11,203 bases of DNA, from contig FR882021.1 of assembly GCA_000435615.1 (NCBI GenBank), positions 1 to 11,203 of the forward strand, given 5' to 3'. This stretch comes from Firmicutes bacterium CAG:238. GTDB taxonomy: Bacteria; Bacillota; Clostridia; Peptostreptococcales; Anaerovoracaceae. The position numbers and the translations under genes were made by a program. Positions 1 to 6,009 of the stretch are shown here, piece by piece. A model generated the notes under the pieces. The model did no database searches, had not been told where the DNA came from, and was given only the letters and a program-made list of their open reading frames with translations. Positions within the stretch are counted from its first letter, which is position 1. Each line of letters starts with the position of its first letter.

Positions 1-66
1 GATATCTACTACAAAGGTATCGGGATTTTGGAAATGTCCAAAGTATTTGATAGCAGGCAAAAATGA
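1..66 (+). CDS. C-terminal fragment of an unidentified protein (gene begins upstream of the window)
   Basis: Frame 1 is open from the first base and ends at TGA (64-66), giving DIYYKGIGILEMSKVFDSRQK. A good hairpin follows directly, which fits the end of a real gene. The 21 residues are too few to name a family. The sequence at 99-131 resembles a mobile-element end (it closes with ...GGACA, the complement of a TGTCC start), so this could be the tail of a transposase or recombinase gene. That is a guess from context only. Confidence 0.4.
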   Translation, partial: DIYYKGIGILEMSKVFDSRQK

Positions 67-67
67 A

Positions 68-99
68 AGAAACGGCATAGCCAAAGCTATACCGTTTCT
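68..99 (+). terminator. Hairpin after the upstream gene, probable terminator
   Basis: Bases 68-81 pair with 86-99 as a 14-bp stem with one C/A mismatch and a CAAA loop. It lies two bases after the TGA of the upstream reading frame. The following bases are pyrimidine-rich (CTCTCG) but not a clean T run, so it may be a weak intrinsic terminator. The near-perfect stem is seen directly; the terminator role is inferred from its position. Confidence 0.5.
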
Positions 100-120
100 C
101 TCTCGCCTTAGAATGTTTTC

Positions 121-1170
121 TTAACTGGACACCCCTAATGTGGAGTCCGGTTTTATTTTAATTTTTTTGTTGCCAGCGCATTCAATTGTATTGCCTTGAG
201 AACTGTTTTTCAAAATGCTCAGGAGCTTCTTAACGAAAAATGTTTTGCCGCTTCCACCGTCGCCAATGATAACAAGGCTTGAAGAAAGGGGTAATTCCTC
301 AATTAAAGTGCGTGGCTCCTTTTTGTCATTGGTAAGTCCCTGAAAGAGTGCAGGACAAAAAGAGAAATCACCAAAAACTATGTTCCCATTTTCTGCAGGT
401 AAAAGCTGCTCAGCGCCCTCCCATACAGGGGTCACGGAATCATGGTAGTTCCAAAGCATCTTGAAAAGTTTCTGTGAATCGCCTTCTCCGGTCTTTCCTT
501 TTGATACCTGCAAAAACAAAAGACAAGCCAGCATTTTGCATACGGCAGTTTCGGAGATGTCCTTTTTGGCAGGCGATTGCGCAGCCTGAATACCGACAGC
601 TTCACTGATGAAGAGATTTACCGGCTTTTCGGGAAGGAGAGGGAAAGTGGATTCTTTAGAAAATTCGTTCGTAAACTTTTCAATCACAAAATTAAAGAAA
701 GCTTCTTTCTGCTCTTCCAACACAGCTTTAAGAACGCCTTTTTTTTCTCTCATCTGAGAAGCGCTTTGCTCTAGAAAGGTCAAAAAATCAGGCGTATTTA
801 ACTTGGAAAAGTAACTTTCCATATTACTATAGATCACATCAAATCCAACCGGAGGGTTTTTTGAATCTAGAGGATTCAGAGCGTTCCTAATATGGTTGCG
901 GTCGGAAAAAAGACTGTTCGTAAAATCTTTTTGGAAAAAAAGATCGAGCAATGATGGTGCATTAAGAGTGTATGACAAATCAAGGAAACCTTTCTCAAGA
1001 GTTTTCGTATCATCTTTATAGAAAACAATACTTTGCATAAGGCTTTGAGAACCTTGAGGTGTGCGATCATTCTTCTCCTTGGCTGAAGTGAGAACACTTT
1101 CTGCGAAATGTTCATTTACTTTAACCAAGTTAAAAATAAATTCTGCGAATGGTGTGAATTGCTGTGCCAT
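121..1170 (-). pseudogene. Truncated P-loop NTPase, N-terminal part only
   Basis: This 349-residue frame starts at the ATG at 1170, which has AAGGAG eight bases upstream; the ATG at 1188 lies before that site and is a poor start. The first 290 or so residues are a mainly helical region I do not recognise. Near the end comes a beta strand (SLVII) and a perfect Walker A motif, GDGGSGKT, at residues 303-310. Only 39 residues follow, so there is no Walker B, sensor or arginine finger. Proteins with a long N-terminal region and a late P-loop usually continue for several hundred residues (STAND/NACHT-like NTPases are one such group), so the gene has probably lost its 3' part. The final codons (PDSTLGVSS) read through an inverted repeat that may contain an insertion-sequence end. 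A promoter lies just upstream on the same strand, so the stub may still be expressed. Confidence 0.7.
123..152. repeat. Imperfect inverted repeat at the truncated 3' end, possible mobile-element junction
   Basis: AACTGGACACC (123-133) pairs with GGAGTCCGGTT (142-152) around an 8-base spacer: nine Watson-Crick pairs, one G-U and one mismatch. On the plus strand it is followed by T-rich sequence (151-169), so it could terminate transcription coming from the left. It contains the last codons and stop of the broken minus-strand NTPase. Read on the minus strand, TGTCCAGTTAAG begins with the TG typical of several insertion-sequence termini. No second end or target duplication is visible in the window. 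Confidence 0.45.
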
Positions 1171-1202
1171 ATCGAAATCTCCTTCCATTATTGAATATCT
1201 TT

Positions 1203-1234
1203 ATTTTACCATAAAAACAGACGAAAATTGACAA
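1203..1234 (-). promoter_or_regulatory. Extended -10 promoter for the truncated NTPase
   Basis: On the minus strand TGGTAAAAT (complement of 1203-1211) is an extended -10 (TG-N-TAAAAT). TTGTCA (complement of 1229-1234) could serve as -35, although the 20-bp spacing is longer than ideal; an extended -10 tolerates a weak -35. The predicted start of transcription is near 1196, about 25 bases before the chosen ATG. Confidence 0.45.
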
Positions 1235-1337
1235 ATTCCTGCAATTTTTGCAAAAAAACAGGTATTCCGAAAAAAACTCCCTTTCTGTTCGTTAAAGGAG
1301 TAGAAGAAAATTTTATGCATGTAAAAAGGAGGTTCGT

Positions 1338-2066
1338 ATGACGAATAAAATTCGTGAAATGATTGAAAAACTGGAAGCAGATGAAAACCGAGCGGAGGGA
1401 TCGGAAAAATTGATTCAGATGTTGAAGGAAAAGGAATTTGAGCTTGGTGAGAATATTCCTGAAGAAGTTGCCACAGAAGTAATCAAGAAATGTATGTTGG
1501 CACATTTAGCGGAAAAGAGCGGCAATCCACCGGAAGAAAAGGAACTGAGCGAAGAAGAAATCATGCACAGGGATCATGTGATTGCTGCAGTCAAAGAACA
1601 TTTCGATGAGAAGGGGATGCTGTATTCTACACTTAATGTTCCGGAGGGAAACGAGTGCTTTGAATTGGGAGTCAGATTCCGAGGGGGAAATTTTAGAGCC
1701 AGAGTTTTAATTGAAGCAAAACGGAAAGTATGCCGGATTGATGTCATTTATCCGGTCACCGCGGAGCCGGAATATAGCTATGCACTATGCAAAAAAATTG
1801 CAGAAAAGAATTATCCAAGAAGATTTGGCGCTTTACAGTATGATGCACGGGATGGAGAAATTTCTTATCGATATAGTTTTCCGACACATCCGCAGTTCAG
1901 TAAAAACGATTTTGAAGATATATTTCCGCTTATTGTGGCTTCTGCAGCAGAAAGTTATGAGACAATCACAAAATACTGTGTTGGAATGTTTAAACCTTCG
2001 GAGAGACACGAAATTATAAATGAGGCCGAAAAAATGATTGAAGCCATAAAAGAATACGAAGGTTAA
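1338..2066 (+). CDS. YbjN-like protein (type III secretion chaperone-like fold)
   Basis: This is a 242-residue soluble, acidic protein with a strong ribosome binding site (AAGGAGG, 1326-1332) five bases before ATG. Residues 1-75 are charged and helical, rich in Glu and Lys, possibly a coiled coil or helical hairpin. From about residue 78 to 235 the pattern is that of the YbjN/CesT-like fold: an opening helix (DHVIAAVKEHFDEKG), a run of alternating strands through the middle, a helix with YALCKKIAEKNY, two more strands (GALQYDARDGEISYRYSF), and a long C-terminal helix. Family members include regulators and secretion-type chaperones that bind partner proteins; no catalytic site is expected. It is divergent from the truncated NTPase and converges with the 2090-3115 gene. 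The fold assignment is from pattern only, and the biological role is unknown. Confidence 0.65.
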   Translation: MTNKIREMIEKLEADENRAEGSEKLIQMLKEKEFELGENIPEEVATEVIKKCMLAHLAEKSGNPPEEKELSEEEIMHRDHVIAAVKEHFDEKGMLYSTLNVPEGNECFELGVRFRGGNFRARVLIEAKRKVCRIDVIYPVTAEPEYSYALCKKIAEKNYPRRFGALQYDARDGEISYRYSFPTHPQFSKNDFEDIFPLIVASAAESYETITKYCVGMFKPSERHEIINEAEKMIEAIKEYEG

Positions 2067-2089
2067 AACGCGAAAATACGCCGCGAAAT

Positions 2090-3115
2090 TCATATCGGGG
2101 CATATTTCTTACAGAATATATGGCAGGCGTCGACGGCCGCCTTAATTTCCTGCAGATAGGCGGCAGCGCTTGGATCCCGGCGAGAAGCATCATCTAAGGA
2201 AGAATGAATGCTTCCAACTAAATAAAGATTTAATTCATTTTCAATTGCAAAGGGTGCTAAAATCAATGTCTGAAACGGAACATAAATACTTGTTGTAATT
2301 GCTGCGAGCGTGGAGCCGGAAGCTACTTGAAAGGTATTCTGAAAATGCTTCAGAGTATCAAGCGTGTTTGCTCTGCGTACTGTAGGAACGGAGCTGGGTG
2401 CCGAAAGTGAGAAGACTCTCGGAGTTTCGGTTTTATATGAACGAAGACAGTGAGACGCATTTTGCCTTTCGGTATCGCTTTCACCAAGTCCGGCTTCAGC
2501 TTGTTCGTTATAGTCGATGCAGCCGAAAACAACTTCCAAAGCTTCATTGATTGCGTCAAATTCCGTGCTAATTTCAGACATCGGGCGCTTAGCATATTTT
2601 TCAATGAACGGGAATTCGATTTTCGAAAGAGGGCGCTTAGCAGAAAGTGCACATACGGACGCTTCCGGATGTATACGCGAAAGCTCATGTGCGCATTCGG
2701 TCCTCGTAAAGTTGGACAATCTGGCACCTCCGAGCGGAAGAATATAATCAATTTTTTCCGTGGAAAATCTATCGAGGCTTGTCTCTGTGTTCATACCGAG
2801 GCTGCAGACAACCCTCTTTATCGCAGAAGTATGGCTGGCGTCATCAAGAGTGTCTTGTATATCCCAGCGTTCGCTGCCTTTTCGAAAATCCCAGTTTTCG
2901 TCCACGAAAGAAACAACTTCACTCAAGTAGGTGAAAAAGCTCTGATCATCGTCCGAAACGGACAAACGTGAGGAAGACCCAAAGCCAAATATATCCAGAA
3001 GTGCAATTAAATCGTCAGAAAGAATCCACATTTTAATTGTCTGCAAAGTTTGAGTGATTCGTACATCCTTTTCAAGATCTGCGCTCGGAAGCGTAAAAGA
3101 ATAATCTGGTTTCAA
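2090..3115 (-). CDS. Uncharacterised 341-residue protein with a Rossmann-like core
   Basis: I do not recognise the family. The frame opens with TTG at 3115, preceded by AAGGA eleven bases upstream; no ATG near the front has a better site (the first internal Met is residue 29). Residues 1-120 are mostly helical and acidic. Residues 122-197 look like the start of an alpha/beta nucleotide-binding-type domain: a strand into a glycine turn (DYILPLGGARLSN), a helix, another strand (VCALSAKRPL), then a conserved-looking EISTEFDAINEALEVVFG. This outline resembles DUF218-like proteins, but I cannot confirm the relation. After a variable stretch near 200-240, the C-terminal part has further strands (STLAAITTSIYVPFQTLILAPFA) and ends at TGA, 24 bases from the converging YbjN-like gene. 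There is no signal peptide or clear membrane segment, so it should be cytoplasmic. Its promoter region is shared with the ClpX-like operon, which suggests linked function. Confidence 0.65.
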   Translation of the reverse strand: MKPDYSFTLPSADLEKDVRITQTLQTIKMWILSDDLIALLDIFGFGSSSRLSVSDDDQSFFTYLSEVVSFVDENWDFRKGSERWDIQDTLDDASHTSAIKRVVCSLGMNTETSLDRFSTEKIDYILPLGGARLSNFTRTECAHELSRIHPEASVCALSAKRPLSKIEFPFIEKYAKRPMSEISTEFDAINEALEVVFGCIDYNEQAEAGLGESDTERQNASHCLRSYKTETPRVFSLSAPSSVPTVRRANTLDTLKHFQNTFQVASGSTLAAITTSIYVPFQTLILAPFAIENELNLYLVGSIHSSLDDASRRDPSAAAYLQEIKAAVDACHIFCKKYAPI

Positions 3116-3212
3116 TGCGGCAAATTTCCTTTCAAAAGTATTTTATGTAAATATATTAACACAGAACAGTGGTGTTGCAAAGCAGAAACAAAAAAGAGAG
3201 GAGTGATGCAGT
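3116..3212. promoter_or_regulatory. Divergent promoter region between the unknown protein and the ClpX-like operon
   Basis: The 97-bp gap is A+T-rich. For the plus strand the best candidate is TTTCAA (3130-3135), a 16-bp spacer and TATATT (3152-3157). On the minus strand TTGCAA (complement, near 3170) faces a TATA-rich stretch. Neither is a strong match, so the exact promoters are uncertain. GAGAGGAG (3196-3203) is the ribosome binding site for the ATG at 3213. Confidence 0.35.
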
Positions 3213-4769
3213 ATGGTAAATGCAAAAAAGAAATTCAAATCTAACTTTTTTGAACTCGACTTATTGAAAATTAAGGATACAGAGGAAGAAAAGATTTACA
3301 GCATTTTAACAGAAAGTGTCGAAAAATATGACGAATACGATGATGAAGCGAAAGAATTCCTGTTGGAAATAATCAAAGGAGCAATTATGATTTTCCGACG
3401 GGACTGCAATCCACTTGACTCCATACTTATGCTTGAAAGTCATTTTGAGACATCTGCTAAAGCAAAAATTTTATATAATATTCCGGACAGACTCAGTGAA
3501 TTTTTAGAAAAGCTTCTTACATATACTGAGATGATTGACGAGGAGTATCCGAGAATTTATGATCACATAATATGTAGTTGTGAGGGGGACTTTTGTATTA
3601 TAAAGGAATATCTGAGAAAGGAGGCGAAAGAGTACGAAAAACTCGAGGTCACGCAGATTATTACCGAATATGCTGACAGCAAGGAACTGCTTGAAGCAAA
3701 GAAAAGGGCAAGTCAATTTATCGAATCAATGGATTCCGGTGACTGGATTGAAGTTAAAAGTTGTGGTCCTAAGATATTAGACGAAAAAAAGGGAAAATAT
3801 GCCAGGTGGTTGGAGGAAAATTCGCCGCTTACGCTGGTAGAGCATTTAAATAAATACATCATAGGTCAGGAAGACGCAAAAGAAACTGCGGCAATGGCAC
3901 TCTACTTTCATATCCTCTTCCTGGAAAACCCGCAGATGAAACTGAAAAAAGGAAATTATCTTTTTTTCGGTCCTTCAGGTTCAGGAAAGACAGAGATCTG
4001 GAGACGATTGAAAGAAGTATCACCAATTGATATTCTTTTTGTGGATGCGTCAAGAATTACTGCTCCCGGTTATCAGGGTGCAGAAATGGATGAGATTTTT
4101 TCCAGACTTGCCGGAGAAACGCAAAATATTGAAGAAAGCATCATCATGTTTGATGAGTTTGACAAATTATGCAGGGTGTCTGTCACCAGTCAGGGGAATA
4201 TGTATAACGAAGAATGTCAAAGCGCTTTCTTGACCTTGATTGAGGGCGGCAGCATTAAAGGAAAAGGCGGCAGGAAAATCAATACGCAAAAGATTATGTT
4301 TATCTTTGCGGGAGCTTTTATCGGGATTGATGACAGCACTGAAACTGCAAAATGCGGCTTCATAACAACGGGTGGTACAGACCGCGGCTACCGGAAACCG
4401 TTAGAGAAAAGGCTTATCAGCTATGGGATTATACCGGAAATTATGGGCAGAATTACAGGGGTTTCAAGACTTCATAAGCTTACCCACGACGAGTATATTG
4501 CAATTTGCACCAAAGTAAACGACAATGCTTTGGTAGACATACAGAAAAAGTATGAGAAGGTTGGAATCCATGTTTCTGTTTCGGAAGATGCTATTGAGGC
4601 AATTGCGGACAAAGCGGCGGAAACCGAACTAGGGGCCAGAGAAATTTTCCGGATTTTCAATGATGTGTCAAGCAAACTTGTTTTTTGTGCGATGAGAGAG
4701 GCGCAGAAGGAAGTCGAGATTACGGCAGAGAGTATAGAAGAACACGAGAATATGCAGAAAGAAATGTAG
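3213..4769 (+). CDS. ClpX-like AAA+ ATPase with a novel N-terminal region
   Basis: This is a 518-residue AAA+ protein. From about residue 208 it follows ClpX closely: LNKYIIGQEDAKE, Walker A GPSGSGKT (253-260), pore loop GYQG (286-289; ClpX has GYVG), Walker B IIMFDEFD (acidic pair D314/E315), LIEGG...GGRK, sensor-1 region IMFIFAGAF, the arginine-finger segment IIPEIMGRI, and sensor 2 GAREIF (R476). It should be an ATP-driven hexameric unfoldase in the cytoplasm. It is not ordinary ClpX: the N-terminal C4 zinc-binding domain is absent and is replaced by about 200 mostly helical residues I do not recognise. The loop that docks ClpX on ClpP (IGF) aligns with CGF (381-383), so ClpP binding is uncertain. 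It is followed after ten bases by a membrane metallopeptidase gene, so the two are probably co-transcribed. HslU or another Clp member is less likely than ClpX, given the GGRK and GAF segments. Confidence 0.88.
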   Translation: MVNAKKKFKSNFFELDLLKIKDTEEEKIYSILTESVEKYDEYDDEAKEFLLEIIKGAIMIFRRDCNPLDSILMLESHFETSAKAKILYNIPDRLSEFLEKLLTYTEMIDEEYPRIYDHIICSCEGDFCIIKEYLRKEAKEYEKLEVTQIITEYADSKELLEAKKRASQFIESMDSGDWIEVKSCGPKILDEKKGKYARWLEENSPLTLVEHLNKYIIGQEDAKETAAMALYFHILFLENPQMKLKKGNYLFFGPSGSGKTEIWRRLKEVSPIDILFVDASRITAPGYQGAEMDEIFSRLAGETQNIEESIIMFDEFDKLCRVSVTSQGNMYNEECQSAFLTLIEGGSIKGKGGRKINTQKIMFIFAGAFIGIDDSTETAKCGFITTGGTDRGYRKPLEKRLISYGIIPEIMGRITGVSRLHKLTHDEYIAICTKVNDNALVDIQKKYEKVGIHVSVSEDAIEAIADKAAETELGAREIFRIFNDVSSKLVFCAMREAQKEVEITAESIEEHENMQKEM

Positions 4770-4779
4770 AAGGTGTGTT

Positions 4780-5901
4780 ATGGAATACGAACGAAATATA
4801 AGAACAAATATTTTTGCTGCGGATAATATGACATGGGGACAGTATGCCAAAGAGATGACAGTAAATCTGGTTGTTATTGGAATTGCATACTGGAAATTGT
4901 GTTTCCAAGCATTGAACGGATTAAGTGGAATTGCTTCCAAAGTGTTGTTTTTTCTTTTGATGATTTTTATTGTAGGTGTGGAGGCCAGCCTTGTCGATAA
5001 AAAAGGAAAAAACACAATGAACGCATGCATGGTGGCAATACTGGTTTTCGGCTTATACAATATGGCGGCGTATTTCAAGGTTTTTAAAAAGCTTTATATC
5101 TGCATGTTGGTTCTGTCACTTGTCTTATCAATTTTATATTTGTGTGCGCTCTTTGCAGAAAGGCGGAAAAAACGGAGCAGAAGGACGAAGAAAGAATGTT
5201 TATGGCAAGGCTTTATCGCGGTCAGAACTATTTTCGCAATCGGGCTGATAATTCCGGTTATTCAGCTATGTGTATCAGCTTTCTTAGGACATCAGTTGTA
5301 TATTGCGGATCGAAACATTACGATTCTGCAGGAGGGTGAGAAGGATGTTCCGACTGCATGGATTCAGCTCTTTGATGAAGTAGACGTCATGTGGAAAGCG
5401 GAATGGCAACAGGTTCCGACTCAGAAAAAGTTAGATAAGCTTCAGACTGTGGCTGACTTTGAGCGTGTCAGGATAGGAATTCCTTTTGAAATCAAAATCG
5501 GCGCCAAGGCGCTGGAAGAAAATGTATTGGCAGCATATAATCCGAAAGACCGAAGCATCAGTATTGGTCTTGATACATTGGAAAATTACTCTGGACCAGA
5601 GGTATTGCACAGTTTAATGCACGAGATGGAGCATGCTACACAGGCTGCACAGGTGGAACTCTATTATGATACGGAAGAAAAATACAGAAGGCTTAATATC
5701 TTTTATAAAACAAGAAAATATGCCAATGAACTTGTAAATTATGAAGGCGGTGGCGGGGAAGCTTATGAAAATCAGCAAGTCGAACAGGACGCAGAACGCT
5801 CGGCAGAAGCCGCAATGAGTTTTTATGTTAGCATGCATAATGCATATAAATCCGGGCAATTGAGCAAACTTGCGGAAGAATGGGAGGAGCTGGAGAAATA
5901 A
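4780..5901 (+). CDS. Membrane-anchored HEXXH zinc metallopeptidase-like protein
   Basis: This 373-residue protein has about five membrane helices (roughly 27-43, 53-72, 81-99, 105-126, 143-170) and a C-terminal soluble domain of about 200 residues. That domain has the zincin signature HEMEH at 281-285, within VLHSLMHEMEHATQAA. A second acidic motif about 50 residues on, VEQDAERSAE (E335/D337), is in the right place for a third zinc ligand as in gluzincins. The strongly basic loop RRKKRSRRTKK (128-138) between helices 4 and 5 should be cytoplasmic, which would put the peptidase domain outside the membrane. It sits ten bases after the ClpX-like gene, so it is likely part of the same operon; the ATG follows an AGAAGGTG site. 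The metallopeptidase call rests on motif and spacing; I cannot place it in a named MEROPS family. Confidence 0.72.
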   Translation: MEYERNIRTNIFAADNMTWGQYAKEMTVNLVVIGIAYWKLCFQALNGLSGIASKVLFFLLMIFIVGVEASLVDKKGKNTMNACMVAILVFGLYNMAAYFKVFKKLYICMLVLSLVLSILYLCALFAERRKKRSRRTKKECLWQGFIAVRTIFAIGLIIPVIQLCVSAFLGHQLYIADRNITILQEGEKDVPTAWIQLFDEVDVMWKAEWQQVPTQKKLDKLQTVADFERVRIGIPFEIKIGAKALEENVLAAYNPKDRSISIGLDTLENYSGPEVLHSLMHEMEHATQAAQVELYYDTEEKYRRLNIFYKTRKYANELVNYEGGGGEAYENQQVEQDAERSAEAAMSFYVSMHNAYKSGQLSKLAEEWEELEK

Positions 5902-5942
5902 TAGCAGCTTTTGATTGTAATATCTAAACAACAAAAAATGTC

Positions 5943-5971
5943 TTTACACAGAAAAACAAAAGTGCTACAAT
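5943..5971 (+). promoter_or_regulatory. Strong sigma-A extended -10 promoter for the AAA+/nuclease-like gene
   Basis: TTTACA (5943-5948), a 17-bp spacer and TACAAT (5966-5971), with TG at 5963-5964 forming an extended -10. Transcription should begin near 5978, leaving a leader of only about 30 bases before the ATG at 6010. This separates the gene from the metallopeptidase operon despite the short gap. Confidence 0.65.
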
Positions 5972-5972
5972 T

Positions 5973-6007
5973 AACTCGAGAGAAACCGAGTCGGAAGGAG
6001 CCGAGTT
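5973..6007 (+). promoter_or_regulatory. Leader inverted repeats over the ribosome binding site
   Basis: AACTCG (5973-5978) can pair with CGAGTT (6002-6007), enclosing the GGAAGGAG ribosome binding site. ACTCG can instead pair with CGAGT (5987-5991), leaving the site free. CCGAGT is thus present twice as a direct repeat (5986-5991, 6001-6006). This could be an operator or a small RNA switch, but stems of five or six pairs are short and the predicted transcript start (near 5978) may exclude most of the first arm. Confidence 0.35.
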
Positions 6008-6009
6008 TA

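Noticed and set aside
1228..1256. Plus-strand promoter from TTGACA at 1228
   Set aside because: The -35 is perfect, but nothing like TATAAT occurs at 16-18 bp (CAAAAA at 1251).
2067..2089. Terminator between the converging genes
   Set aside because: CGCG...CGCG gives only a 4-bp stem with no T run on either strand.
2450..2971. 173-residue plus-strand open frame
   Set aside because: It lies wholly antisense to the 341-residue minus-strand gene, has no ribosome binding site, and its translation is rich in Arg, Phe and Cys, as shadow frames usually are.
3213..4769. Calling the AAA+ gene clpX
   Set aside because: The zinc-binding N-terminal domain is missing, the IGF loop is altered and there is no clpP or trigger factor gene nearby, so I kept it as ClpX-like without a symbol.
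5911..6009. Longer N-terminus for the ATPase/nuclease-like protein
   Set aside because: This stretch contains the promoter and the ribosome binding site; the family begins with the FIGRKEEL segment right after the ATG at 6010.
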